Assembly: GCA_024401335.1 (NCBI GenBank)
Contig: JAKSLH010000013.1
Coordinates: 1 to 64,000, forward strand
Origin: Bacteroidales bacterium
GTDB lineage: Bacteria; Bacteroidota; Bacteroidia; Bacteroidales; Marinilabiliaceae
Reading direction: 5' to 3'
DNA: 64,000 bases
Below the pieces are notes generated by a model. That model was given only the letters and a program-made list of their open reading frames with translations, was not told the origin of the DNA and did no database searches. The translations under genes were made by a program, and so were the position numbers. Positions 56,007 through 64,000 of this stretch are shown piece by piece (within the stretch, counting starts at the first letter, position 1; each line of letters opens with the position of its first letter).

Positions 56007-56143
56007 GCCTTTATGGTGTTTGTTTCAGGGGCGTTCTCCTGGCATGTGTGCTTAGGATGGCTCTTGTGCGTGCCGTTGTAGTATTGGCTGCTGCATGCAC
56101 TTAGGGCTAGGCATGCGATTATCGCTATGAGTATTTTCTTCAT
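56003..56143 (-). CDS. 46-residue lipoprotein
   Basis: A small gene: MKKILIAIIACLALSAC forms a full lipoprotein signal with lipobox LSAC (Cys17), then 29 mature residues rich in His, Lys, Asn and Thr with a further Cys (HPKHTCQEN). It starts 20 bases after the upstream gene and its TGA overlaps the DUF2752 ATG, so it belongs to the operon and is translationally coupled. I know no family. The signal, lipobox and coupling argue strongly that it is real. Confidence 0.75.
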   Translation of the reverse strand: MKKILIAIIACLALSACSSQYYNGTHKSHPKHTCQENAPETNTIKA

Positions 56144-56163
56144 GTGTTATGTATGATGCTGTT

Positions 56164-56679
56164 TTATTTTGTGCGACGAGTGAACTGGTAGCTGATATCC
56201 CTGCGCATCTGGTCGAGCGCCTCTTTGATTATCTCCTCGCACTCGTTCTTCTTGCCGCCTACAATGCCTGTTGCGAGCACTTGCGCTGGCTGCTGTGGCA
56301 TGATGTTCTTGGCCTCTTCGTTGATGCACTCTATAACGCTGTTTTTCGCGTTTACTATCATGTCCCATGTGCCTGGCATGATGTATATCTGCATGGCTAT
56401 GTTGTGGTCAAACTCCTGTCTTACTGCGTTGTTTAGCAAGACGTAGAGCTCCTTCGAACTTTGAGCTTTCTGTAGCTCGCGGCTCACCATGTTCTGCGGG
56501 TTGATTCTCTCGAGATATAACGATAGACGTTCGTATGCCTGAAGCCTGTTTGGAAGCATGTTGCCCAATGTCTTCTCTCTCATGGCATATTCCAGATGCA
56601 TCCTCTCTTTGTTCTCATTCATTTTCAATATTACCAGAATGGCAACAACAAAGATGGCTGTTATGATTGCGTATTCCAT
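56164..56679 (-). CDS. Single-pass membrane protein of unknown function
   Basis: A 171-residue protein with one N-terminal membrane helix (MEYAIITAIFVVAILVILKM), then a charged cytoplasmic helical region (RLQAYERLSLYLERINP, VRQEFDHNIAMQIYIMPGTWDMIVNAKNSVIECINEEA) that ends at the basic tail RRTK. I recall similar proteins in Bacteroidales but no function. First gene of the operon that runs to the formylglutamate-hydrolase-like gene. Confidence 0.65.
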   Translation of the reverse strand: MEYAIITAIFVVAILVILKMNENKERMHLEYAMREKTLGNMLPNRLQAYERLSLYLERINPQNMVSRELQKAQSSKELYVLLNNAVRQEFDHNIAMQIYIMPGTWDMIVNAKNSVIECINEEAKNIMPQQPAQVLATGIVGGKKNECEEIIKEALDQMRRDISYQFTRRTK

Positions 56680-56694
56680 AATTTTACGTGTTTT

Positions 56695-56703
56695 GCAAAA
56701 ATA
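56695..56703 (-). promoter_or_regulatory. -7 box TATTTTTGC
   Basis: TATTTTTGC on the - strand, 15 bases upstream of the ATG at 56679, fits TAnnTTTGY. Confidence 0.55.
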
Positions 56704-56746
56704 TAAAAAAATATAAATAAGAATGTTCTAAAACGTAATTTTTATG

Positions 56747-56755
56747 TATATTTGC
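56747..56755 (+). promoter_or_regulatory. -7 box TATATTTGC of the AAA-like gene
   Basis: TATATTTGC fits the -7 consensus 20 bases before the ATG at 56776. It lies back to back with the - strand promoter at 56695-56703. Confidence 0.6.
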
Positions 56756-56775
56756 GCATTAATATTTCGCCTGTT

Positions 56776-58020
56776 ATGCACAATTTGACACAAATGCCAA
56801 TCGGAATAAGTGATTTTGCGACGATACGTCGTAAAGGATTGGTGTATATTGACAAAACCAAATTTGTGCATGTCCTTGAAGGCCTCTCTCCTCATTCGTT
56901 TGTCATTCGTCCTCATGGCTTTGGCCGAAGCCTTATGGTCTCTATGCTCGAGGCTTATTATGACATCAAGCGTCGTGATGAGTGGGAATCGCTCTTCGGT
57001 GGACTTGAGATAGCTCAAAACCCTACTTCAGAACGCAGCTCCTATCTTGTGGCTCATCTTGATTTCGGCTCTATCTCTGGCAACCTCTCTACTCTGCGTG
57101 ATGAGATTTTCTCTATCTATATGAATGAGGCTCGTCGATTTTATGAGAATTATGCTCAATATCTTCCTGCAGAGGCTGGAAAGGGTATTGATGAGGTGTT
57201 TGGCGGCACTCCTGCCGACATGTTTAAGTATCTGGTTGCTCAATGCCACGCCAATAATCATAAGGTATATATATTCGTTGACAATTACGATTGTCTCGTA
57301 GAATGTGTGCTGCGTCAGGGCGGTCATGTGTCGTCTGATGATAAGGCACAGATAGAAGGACTTAAGGCCTATTTCAGTTTCTTCGATCTTGTGAAGAACA
57401 ATACCATGTGCAATGTCGATAAGTTCTTTGCCGTAGGTGTTGTGCCTATTTCCATAAAAATGGCGTTCCCTGGTGTCGACCTGGGCGACTTCCATTTCGA
57501 TACACCCGAGATTAACGGCATGATGGGCTTCGACGAGAGCGATGTTCTCTCTGTCCTCAAGTGTCTCGCGTCAACCAACACACTCGACGATTCTATTGAA
57601 GATCTTATAGTTGAACTCCGACATCATGCTGGCGGCTATTGCTTCAGCAGGGATTGCGTAAGGCAACCTCGTCTCTTCTCGCCTCAGAAGCTCTTCTCTT
57701 TTGTCAAGGCTTATAGTGAATATGGTTTCAACTATCCTGTTTCTACGTTCGGTTGCGACGTCTGTCCGTTGCTCTCTATCCGCGATGTAGAATACGACAC
57801 CAAGACGTCTGAATTGAAGGAGCCTTTTGGCATAGACGACATAATGGTTAATATCGAGAATATCATACCTATCGACCATATCGTCGAGTCTCGCTATTTC
57901 TTGAGCCTTCTCTACTATTTTGGACTCCTTACTATCGTGGGCCACAAGTGGGGCACTCCTCTGCTCAACGTGCCTAACGAGTCGGCTCGCGCTCAGATGA
58001 AGGAGTTCCTCAATTATTAA
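56776..58020 (+). CDS. Degenerate AAA-ATPase-like protein, nuclease domain missing
   Basis: A 414-residue member of the AAA-ATPase-like (PF09820-type) family common in Bacteroidales: MPIGISDFATIRRKGLVYIDKT start, a P-loop region RPHGFGRSLMVSMLEAYY and a Walker B strand VYIFVDNYDCL. The usual P-loop is RPRRFGKSL and the usual Walker B ends IDEYD, so both the catalytic Lys (to Arg) and Glu (to Asn) are changed. Typical members are over 500 residues and end in a PD-(D/E)XK (DUF1703) domain; this one stops right after LLYYFGLLTIVG...NVPNESARAQMKEFL, where that domain would begin. It looks like a stable but ATPase-dead form. The ATG at 56776 is used because the frame's TTG at 56752 is inside the -7 box. 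Confidence 0.75.
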   Translation: MHNLTQMPIGISDFATIRRKGLVYIDKTKFVHVLEGLSPHSFVIRPHGFGRSLMVSMLEAYYDIKRRDEWESLFGGLEIAQNPTSERSSYLVAHLDFGSISGNLSTLRDEIFSIYMNEARRFYENYAQYLPAEAGKGIDEVFGGTPADMFKYLVAQCHANNHKVYIFVDNYDCLVECVLRQGGHVSSDDKAQIEGLKAYFSFFDLVKNNTMCNVDKFFAVGVVPISIKMAFPGVDLGDFHFDTPEINGMMGFDESDVLSVLKCLASTNTLDDSIEDLIVELRHHAGGYCFSRDCVRQPRLFSPQKLFSFVKAYSEYGFNYPVSTFGCDVCPLLSIRDVEYDTKTSELKEPFGIDDIMVNIENIIPIDHIVESRYFLSLLYYFGLLTIVGHKWGTPLLNVPNESARAQMKEFLNY

Positions 58021-58048
58021 TGGCTATCCGCTTTATCGTTCTATAGTG

Positions 58049-58078
58049 AGACATGCATTTTTTTTGCATGTCTTTTTT
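58049..58078 (+). terminator. Terminator of the AAA-like gene
   Basis: AGACATGCA (58049-58057) pairs with TGCATGTCT (58065-58073) around a T-rich loop and is followed by six T residues. Confidence 0.9.
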
Positions 58079-58102
58079 CGTGTTGGTTTCAGTCTCATTT
58101 TG

Positions 58103-58110
58103 TATATTTG
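58103..58110 (+). promoter_or_regulatory. -7 box TATATTTG of the P-type ATPase gene
   Basis: TATATTTG, 21 bases before the ATG at 58132, fits TAnnTTTG. Confidence 0.55.
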
Positions 58111-58131
58111 TGGTCTAATAGTCGATTCTCA

Positions 58132-60921
58132 ATGAAACAAAATAAGCACCATACCGGCCTCACAGGGGCTCAAGTGTTCGAAAACCGTAAACTCTACGGC
58201 AGCAACGCTCTGACACCACCACCTCAAGAGAGTGTGTGGAAGATGCTTTTCGAGAAGTTTGAGGATCCTCTGATTATTGTCCTCCTCGTTGCCATGACGC
58301 TCTCTTTTGTCGCGTCTTGCTACGAATTCTTCAACGACGGTGAGGCTGTCGTGTTTTTCGAGCCTCTTGGCATTCTCATAGCTGTCCTTCTTTCTACGGG
58401 CGTGGGTTTCCTTTTCGAGTTAAGCGCTAAGCGCAAGTTCGATGTTCTCAATCATGAGAGCGAGTCTCAGCTGGTTAAGGTTATCCGCAATGGCAACTGC
58501 TCCTCTGTCCTCCGCAACGATATCGTTGTTGGTGATATCGTGATTCTCGATGTCGGCGATGAGGTGCCTGCCGATGGTATTCTCCTTGAGGCTGTTTCGC
58601 TTCATGTCAATGAGAGTACTCTGACTGGTGAACTGTCGGCGCGTAAGACAACCAATTCGGCCGATTTCGTTGACGATGCCACATATCCTAGCGATCATGT
58701 CATGCGTGGCTCTACGGTGATCGATGGCAACGGTATAATGAAGGTTACCATGGTGGGCGACAAGACGGAGTATGGCAGGGTCTATAGAGGCGCTCAGATC
58801 GAGAATAACGTTAAGACTCCTCTTAGCTTGCAGCTCGACAGGCTGTGTGTACTTATTACTCGCATGAGTTATGCTATCGCTTTGCTCGTTGTCATCGGAC
58901 GTGGCATCCATCTCTACTCTATGATATCTGGTGGCACTTTCGACGACAATCTTATCGGTATCGGCACTCATGTGCTTCAGACACTTATGCTTGCCGTGAC
59001 TATCATTGTCGTGGCTGTGCCTGAGGGCCTTCCTATGAGCGTGTCGCTCAGCCTTGCTCTTAGTATGCGCAGGATGTTATCTACCAACAATCTTGTCCGT
59101 AAGATGCATGCCTGCGAGACGATGGGCGCGGCTACGGTGATATGTACCGATAAGACGGGTACGCTGACTCAAAACCAGATGAGTGTGAGCGACTCGTTCC
59201 TATATATGCTCGGTGACCATCAGGATATGCCTTACACCGAAGAGGCTAAGTATCTCATAAAGGTCTCTATTGCTTGCAACTCAACGGCTAACCTCGATTT
59301 CTCGGGTCACGACCCTAAGCCTCTGGGCAACCCTACTGAGTGCGCCTTGCTGCTCTTCCTTCATGCTCATAAGGTCAACTACCGTGTTGTGCGCGAGGAG
59401 AATGATATCGTCTCGCAGGTGGCTTTCTCTACAGAGAATAAATATATGGTGACTGTCATCAAGGGCAAGAATCCTGACGAGGAGATCCTTCTCCTTAAGG
59501 GCGCTCCTGAAATTGTCCTGGGCTTCTGCTCTTCGGTTGAGTTCTCTGGCGGGGCTAAGCCTCTCACTAAGGAACTTACCGATGACGTCAACCGTCGTCT
59601 GGGTGATTATCAGAGCCATGCTATGCGCACCCTGGGTTTCGCCTACGCTCGTATTCCTGCGGGTATGAATATGTTCGACGAAAAGGGCCGTCTCTTCACC
59701 GAGGATATGACGTTCCTCGGCGTTGTGGCTATTTCCGACCCTGTCCGCCCCGAAACGGCTCAAGCGGTCAAGGAGTGCTTGTCGGCTGGCATCAAGGTTA
59801 AGATTGTTACCGGCGATACTCCGGGAACTGCTCGCGAAGTGGGCCGACAGATTGGCTTGTGGAGCAACGACGATAGCGATGCTAATGAGATAACGGGCGT
59901 TGAGTTCGCTCAGATGTCCGACGAGGCTGCTATGGCGCGTCTTAATGATATTAAGATCATGTCACGTGCCCGCCCTATGGATAAGGCTCGTCTTGTTCGT
60001 CTGCTTCAGCAGAATGGCGAGGTGGTGGCGGTGACTGGCGATGGCACCAACGACGCTCCTGCTCTTAAGTTGGCTCAGGTGGGACTCTCTATGGGCGACG
60101 GAACGAGTGTCGCTAAGAAGGCCTCTTCGATAACTATTCTCGACAATTCGTTCCAGAGCATCAACCGCGCCGTGCTGTGGGGCCGATCGCTCTATCGCAA
60201 TATAAGGCGTTTTATTATCTTCCAGCTTATAATCAACGTCGTGGCTTGTCTCATTGTGGCTATCGGCGCGTTTACGGGCAATCAGTCGCCTCTGACTGTT
60301 ACGCAGATGCTTTGGGTCAATCTTATTATGGATACCTTCGCGGCAATGGCTCTCGCCTCTCTTCCTCCTGAAAAGAATGTGATGCGCGACAAGCCTCGTA
60401 AGACCGAAGATAATATCATCAGCCTCGATATGTCTTACCGTCTCATCATCGTTGGTGGCATATTTGTCGTCATATTGCTGGCTCTTATGCATGTCTTCAG
60501 ATGCTACGACATAACATCGTCTCAGCAGTTGGTGTCTATGTTCTTCAACGGCCAGATCGACTGGTCAGTATCTCTCGCTGAGAATGTGGTTACTCCTTAT
60601 GAGTCAGCGCTTTTCTTCACTATCTTCGTGATGATTCAGTTCTGGAATCTCTTCAACGCTAAGGCTTATCTGACTAATCGTAGCGCTTTCCTGAATATGC
60701 ACAAGTGCCCTAGCTTCCTGCTTATCCTTCTCGTTATTCTTGGCGGTCAGATCCTGATTGTCAATGTTGGAGGTGAGCTGTTCAATGTCAAGAGCATATC
60801 GTTTGCCGACTGGAAGTGTGTGACTCTGGCGACTTCCTTGGTGCTCATTTTCGGTGAGTTGTCTCGTCTGGGTTTCCTTGTTTACGACAAGCTGGTGAAA
60901 AGTAGGGTGGTTAAGGATTAA
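58132..60921 (+). CDS. Calcium-translocating P-type ATPase (PMCA-like)
   Basis: A 929-residue cation pump of the P2 group. Order: N-terminal cation-ATPase domain (TGLTGAQVFENRKLYGSNAL), two helices, actuator domain with TGEL (STLTGELSARK), helices 3-4 with VAVPEGLPMSVSLSL, phosphorylation site Asp340 in CTDKTGTLT, nucleotide domain with KGAPE, hinge TGDGTNDAPALK and six C-terminal helices. The PEGLP motif and size point to calcium export as in plasma-membrane-type pumps. Start at 58132 because the longer frame begins in the -7 box. Third codon positions are rich in C and T. Confidence 0.92.
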   Translation: MKQNKHHTGLTGAQVFENRKLYGSNALTPPPQESVWKMLFEKFEDPLIIVLLVAMTLSFVASCYEFFNDGEAVVFFEPLGILIAVLLSTGVGFLFELSAKRKFDVLNHESESQLVKVIRNGNCSSVLRNDIVVGDIVILDVGDEVPADGILLEAVSLHVNESTLTGELSARKTTNSADFVDDATYPSDHVMRGSTVIDGNGIMKVTMVGDKTEYGRVYRGAQIENNVKTPLSLQLDRLCVLITRMSYAIALLVVIGRGIHLYSMISGGTFDDNLIGIGTHVLQTLMLAVTIIVVAVPEGLPMSVSLSLALSMRRMLSTNNLVRKMHACETMGAATVICTDKTGTLTQNQMSVSDSFLYMLGDHQDMPYTEEAKYLIKVSIACNSTANLDFSGHDPKPLGNPTECALLLFLHAHKVNYRVVREENDIVSQVAFSTENKYMVTVIKGKNPDEEILLLKGAPEIVLGFCSSVEFSGGAKPLTKELTDDVNRRLGDYQSHAMRTLGFAYARIPAGMNMFDEKGRLFTEDMTFLGVVAISDPVRPETAQAVKECLSAGIKVKIVTGDTPGTAREVGRQIGLWSNDDSDANEITGVEFAQMSDEAAMARLNDIKIMSRARPMDKARLVRLLQQNGEVVAVTGDGTNDAPALKLAQVGLSMGDGTSVAKKASSITILDNSFQSINRAVLWGRSLYRNIRRFIIFQLIINVVACLIVAIGAFTGNQSPLTVTQMLWVNLIMDTFAAMALASLPPEKNVMRDKPRKTEDNIISLDMSYRLIIVGGIFVVILLALMHVFRCYDITSSQQLVSMFFNGQIDWSVSLAENVVTPYESALFFTIFVMIQFWNLFNAKAYLTNRSAFLNMHKCPSFLLILLVILGGQILIVNVGGELFNVKSISFADWKCVTLATSLVLIFGELSRLGFLVYDKLVKSRVVKD

Positions 60922-60957
60922 TATGTTTCTAATTTGATAATAAAGAGTTTATATAAT

Positions 60958-61809
60958 ATGTTCATTAAGAAGAATTGGGCAGTACCTAAGGGTCAGGCGC
61001 CAACAGAGATGGATCGCAAGATTCTTGCTTTCCAAAGACAAGGTTACCTTGTTCCTAAACGTAAGCTTATAAAGACTCCTGAGCAGATAGAGGGCATCCG
61101 TAAGAGTGGTGTCGTGAATACTGCTTTGCTCGATATGGTTGCTGCAGAGATAAAGGAGGGTGTGACAACTGGTCATCTCGACGATCTTATCCATCAGTTT
61201 ACTCTCGACCATGGCGGCATTCCTGCTTGCCTTGGCTATGAGGGCTATCCTAAGTGTAGCTGCATATCTATCGATAATGTCGTTTGCCATGGCATTCCTG
61301 ACGAGAAGACTGTTCTCCAGCCTGGCATGATTGTCAATGTTGACTGCACTACAATCCTCGACGGTTACTACGCCGATGCTTCGCGTATGTTTATCATCGG
61401 CGAGACGACTCCTGAAAAGAAGAAGCTTGTCGAGGTTACTAAGGAGTGCCTCGAGATTGGTATGAAGGAGGCTCAGCCTTACCGCTTTGTGGGTGATATT
61501 GGCTACGCTATACAGTGCCATGCTCAGATGAATGGCTATAGCGTTGTTCGCGACCTTTGCGGACATGGCGTTGGCATAGAGTTCCACGAAGAGCCTGAAG
61601 TGGCTCATTTCGGCCGCCCTAAGACGGGTATGCTTCTTGTCCCTGGCATGGTGTTCACTATCGAGCCTATGATCAATATGGGCAAGAAAGAGGTGCATTT
61701 CAGCCGCGAAGATGGCTGGACGGTTACTACTCGCGATGGTATGCCTTCCGCTCAATGGGAACATACTTTGCTGATGACCGAGACCGGACTTGAAATACTT
61801 ACTCACTAA
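60958..61809 (+). CDS. map: Methionine aminopeptidase, type I
   Basis: A 283-residue enzyme that removes N-terminal Met from new proteins. The metal ligands lie in VNVDCTTILDGYYADASRMF (two Asp), CGHGVGIEFHEEP (His) and late Glu in FTIEPMI and SAQWEHTLLM. An N-terminal extension of about 40 residues (KKNWAVPKGQAPTEMDRK) precedes the pita-bread fold. The ATG at 60958 is preferred over an in-frame TTG at 60934. The gene follows the Ca pump by 36 bases. Confidence 0.95.
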   Translation: MFIKKNWAVPKGQAPTEMDRKILAFQRQGYLVPKRKLIKTPEQIEGIRKSGVVNTALLDMVAAEIKEGVTTGHLDDLIHQFTLDHGGIPACLGYEGYPKCSCISIDNVVCHGIPDEKTVLQPGMIVNVDCTTILDGYYADASRMFIIGETTPEKKKLVEVTKECLEIGMKEAQPYRFVGDIGYAIQCHAQMNGYSVVRDLCGHGVGIEFHEEPEVAHFGRPKTGMLLVPGMVFTIEPMINMGKKEVHFSREDGWTVTTRDGMPSAQWEHTLLMTETGLEILTH

Positions 61810-61820
61810 GATAGATATAT

Positions 61821-61850
61821 GGAGACGCCCATCTGTGGCGTCTCCTTTCT
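61821..61850 (+). terminator. map terminator
   Basis: GGAGACGCC (61821-61829) pairs with GGCGTCTCC (61837-61845), followed by TTTCTT, 11 bases after the stop. Confidence 0.85.
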
Positions 61851-61863
61851 TACACAACAATAG

Positions 61864-63714
61864 ATGAAAAAAGCAATTGTTGGCGCACTTCTGATGATGT
61901 GCCAATTTGTCATTGCCTTCTCCCAGAATATAGTCGATGAGTTGCCCCGTGTGTCGCTCTACGCTACACAGTCTTATGTCGAGCCGAAGGACATGAGCGG
62001 TGTCCGTATGGCTGTATATGATGCACGTCGTAGCCACGATGATGATCTGTTATATTATTTCCGACGTTATTTCGATGATGTTTACCTGGCTCATCCGTCG
62101 GTGCTTGTCAATAATATTGTTCCGTCCTATTTCGTCGTTGTGGCGACGGATGTGGCTGAACTGAGATCAACCTATAAGCTTATATCGTCTTTCAAGAAAC
62201 GACGTTCTACTAGCGTCGTTCTCCTCTATGGTGGCAGGTCTTCCGATTTGGCCGAGGCTCCTCTTATGCCATATAACGCGGTCTTTGTGACTGAAAACTC
62301 TTCCGATGTGTCGCTGGTCTCAAGGTGTGATGTCCTCACTCAGGCGTTCTTTGGCGGTGTGGCTCTGGATATGCCTTCCGAATATCTTACTCTCAACGAT
62401 GGGAGTCTTGTCGGACGTGCTCAGCCTAAGACGCGCCTCTCCTACGCCTCTCCTGAGTCGGTTGGCATGGATTCACATGTCCTTGCCGATATCGACAAGA
62501 TTGCCGACGAGATGATATCTGGTGAGGCTTCGCCTGGATGTTATGTCCTTATCGCTCGTAAGGGCACCGTGGTGTGGTCTAAGGCCTACGGTCGCTCTAT
62601 GTATAGGGATGGACGTGAGGTGAAGTGGGACGACCTCTACGATATCGCATCGGTGTCTAAGGCTTTTGGCACTTTGCCTGTCGTCATGCGTATGTTCGAT
62701 GAGGGTAGGCTGGCTCCCGATATGCGTCTTGGTGATTTCTTGAACGAACTGGATAGCGCTAAGGCTGAGATATCTGTTTCCGATCTCCTTCAGCATCAGT
62801 CAGGACTCGCCGCTGGTATCGCCGTATATCAGCTTTGTGTCGACTCCTCGTCGTTCGTGGCTCCGCTCTATAGCAACCGCAAGAAGGGCGATTTTACTAT
62901 CCGCATAGAGAATCGTCTCTATATGAGCAACAAGGCTCGCGTTAAGCCTGGCTTGTTCTCTAAGCATCGCTCAACAAGATATCCTGTACAGGTCTCTACG
63001 TCCAACTATACGTCGGATAGCATGCGTATGGCGTTGCTCGACTATGTCGACAACTCTAAGATGCTTCGTAAGAGCTATAGGTATAGCGACTTGAATTTCA
63101 TCTATCTCCAGCAGATTGCTGAACGTGTCTACGACCGACCTCTCGACAGGCTGTTCGATATGTTCGTGGCACGTCCGCTGGGTATCAGAAGAATGCTCTA
63201 TCGTCCTATGGAGCAATATGAACTAGAAGATATCATACCTACTGAAAACGATAGGTATATGAGATACGAGCAGGTCTGGGGCACCGTTCACGACCAGACG
63301 GCTGCTCTTCTCGGTGGCGTGGCTGGCAATGCCGGCCTCTTCGCATCGGCCAACGAACTGGCTAAGGTGGCTCAGATGTACCTCTGGCGTGGCTCTTATG
63401 GTGGCGTGCAGCTTATCAATACGGCTACGGTCGACGATTTCTCTAGTCGTCACTCCATTAACAACCGACGTGGCTATGGCTTCGATAAGCCTGATATGTC
63501 GGGCGGCGTGTCGGTTTGCGACCAGGCTTCACAGTCTTCCTACGGACATAGTGGCTTCAGCGGCACATTGGCTTGGGTCGATCCAGAATATGACCTGGTC
63601 TATATCTTCCTGTCCAACAGAATTTGCCCCGACGCGTTCAATACTAAGCTGACCGCGACTTCCGTGAGAAGCAATATCCATGAGGTGGCTTATAAGGCTA
63701 TCGTCCAGAAGTGA
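61864..63714 (+). CDS. Exported beta-lactamase-family serine hydrolase with GH3-C-like N-domain
   Basis: A 616-residue exported protein (signal peptide ending near AFSQ, residue 20). Residues about 25-190 resemble the C-terminal domain of glycoside hydrolase family 3 (MSGVRMAVYDARRS, SSFKKRRSTSVVLLYGG, TQAFFGGVALD), but the GH3 catalytic barrel is absent. Residues 195-616 form a class-C beta-lactamase/esterase domain: SxxK motif S263-V-S-K266, a YSDLN loop as Tyr motif and HSGFSGT near the end. Bacteroidetes have long GH3 plus serine-hydrolase fusions (about 1000 residues) with the same linker (RLSYASPESVGMDS); this protein looks like a shortened descendant. Likely acts on peptidoglycan-related or ester substrates in the periplasm. 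Confidence 0.82.
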   Translation: MKKAIVGALLMMCQFVIAFSQNIVDELPRVSLYATQSYVEPKDMSGVRMAVYDARRSHDDDLLYYFRRYFDDVYLAHPSVLVNNIVPSYFVVVATDVAELRSTYKLISSFKKRRSTSVVLLYGGRSSDLAEAPLMPYNAVFVTENSSDVSLVSRCDVLTQAFFGGVALDMPSEYLTLNDGSLVGRAQPKTRLSYASPESVGMDSHVLADIDKIADEMISGEASPGCYVLIARKGTVVWSKAYGRSMYRDGREVKWDDLYDIASVSKAFGTLPVVMRMFDEGRLAPDMRLGDFLNELDSAKAEISVSDLLQHQSGLAAGIAVYQLCVDSSSFVAPLYSNRKKGDFTIRIENRLYMSNKARVKPGLFSKHRSTRYPVQVSTSNYTSDSMRMALLDYVDNSKMLRKSYRYSDLNFIYLQQIAERVYDRPLDRLFDMFVARPLGIRRMLYRPMEQYELEDIIPTENDRYMRYEQVWGTVHDQTAALLGGVAGNAGLFASANELAKVAQMYLWRGSYGGVQLINTATVDDFSSRHSINNRRGYGFDKPDMSGGVSVCDQASQSSYGHSGFSGTLAWVDPEYDLVYIFLSNRICPDAFNTKLTATSVRSNIHEVAYKAIVQK

Positions 63715-63773
63715 TTGCTCTCCTGTAAGGCACGTTGTGTACGCTAATCGTAGTTTTTTATAGAATTATGTCT

Positions 63774-63781
63774 TATATTTG
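63774..63781 (+). promoter_or_regulatory. -7 box TATATTTG
   Basis: TATATTTG fits TAnnTTTG, 58 bases before the ACT-protein ATG. Confidence 0.5.
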
Positions 63782-63839
63782 TATCTGTCTTTGGCTCTTG
63801 CACTAAGGACGCTTTTTTAGGTAAATAATAACATAAAAT

Positions 63840-64000
63840 ATGAATAAAACAATCATTACTGTAGTTGGAAAAGACACAGTGGGCATCATTGCCAAGGTTT
63901 GTACTTATCTTGCAGAGAATAATGTGAATATTCTTGACATCTCACAGACTATCGTACAGGAGTATTTTAATATGATGATGATTGTCGACATGAGTCGTCT
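63840..64000 (+). CDS. ACT-domain protein, UPF0237 type (partial)
   Basis: The first 53 residues of a gene cut by the window end: MNKTIITVVGKDTVGIIAKV, then LAENNVNILDISQTIVQEYFNMMMIVDM. This is the start of an ACT domain of the glycine-cleavage-repressor-like small family (UPF0237, full length about 90). Such proteins bind amino acids; function is not settled. In many genomes it stands next to a PFL-like (DUF711) gene, which would lie outside the window. Confidence 0.85.
   Translation, partial: MNKTIITVVGKDTVGIIAKVCTYLAENNVNILDISQTIVQEYFNMMMIVDMSR

Overview
The window looks like a chromosome segment of a Bacteroidales bacterium (phylum Bacteroidota). The evidence is repeated TAnnTTTG-type promoter boxes (two of them with a TTTG box 19-20 bases upstream), a near absence of strong Shine-Dalgarno sites, many short lipoproteins, carboxypeptidase-regulatory-like and GIN-domain (DUF2807) proteins, and a mix of gene families usual in gut Bacteroidales (two-activase CoA-dehydratase activator, PflB/PflA, agmatine deiminase pathway, LytTR regulator). 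I cannot fix the genus.

Left part (1-24.8 kb): every gene lies on the + strand. It opens with the end of a restriction locus (a few codons of one subunit plus a LlaJI/McrC-like nuclease subunit). Then come a large secreted Sel1-repeat protein with a small secreted partner, a giant 2-hydroxyacyl-CoA-dehydratase-activator-type protein, a carboxypeptidase-regulatory-like protein, a 40-residue lipoprotein and gapA with a near-ideal promoter. A long run of tightly spaced genes follows (11.6-21.5 kb): nucleoside phosphorylase, PepD dipeptidase, Sel1 lipoprotein, AguA and AguB (agmatine to putrescine), Dcp-type peptidase lipoprotein, HD hydrolase and ComEC. pflB and pflA close this part.

Middle and right part (24.8-56.7 kb): mostly - strand. 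It carries a class-IV-aminotransferase-like protein that seems to lack its PLP lysine, fabD, a PD-(D/E)XK-like protein, a SpoU methyltransferase, HU, pheT, a CE2-like esterase lipoprotein, short + islands (SDR, thioesterase), and then a signalling-rich stretch from 35 to 46.5 kb: LytTR response regulator, SiaC/SiaB partner-switch pair, uvrA, a 1520-residue ORF made of two complete sensor histidine kinases joined in frame, a basic protein preceded by TTCGTAA heptamer repeats, and an HPt-STAS fusion. After this come a cytoplasmic-looking DUF2807 protein, a four-gene membrane/transport operon (DUF4153, TauE, EamA, GNAT), galK with an MFS sugar permease, and a five-gene operon that includes a 46-residue lipoprotein. 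The last 7 kb (+ strand) hold a degenerate AAA-ATPase-like protein, a calcium-type P-type ATPase, map, a beta-lactamase-family hydrolase that looks like a GH3 fusion protein without its GH3 catalytic domain, and the start of an ACT-domain protein.

Gene direction and third-codon-position composition both flip near 24.8 kb (purine-rich + strand genes to the left, purine-rich - strand genes to the right). This is what converging replication forks would give, so the region may lie near the replication terminus. The best candidates for unusual biology are the HPt-STAS fusion, the fused tandem kinases and the SiaB/SiaC pair in the 35-46.5 kb signalling stretch.
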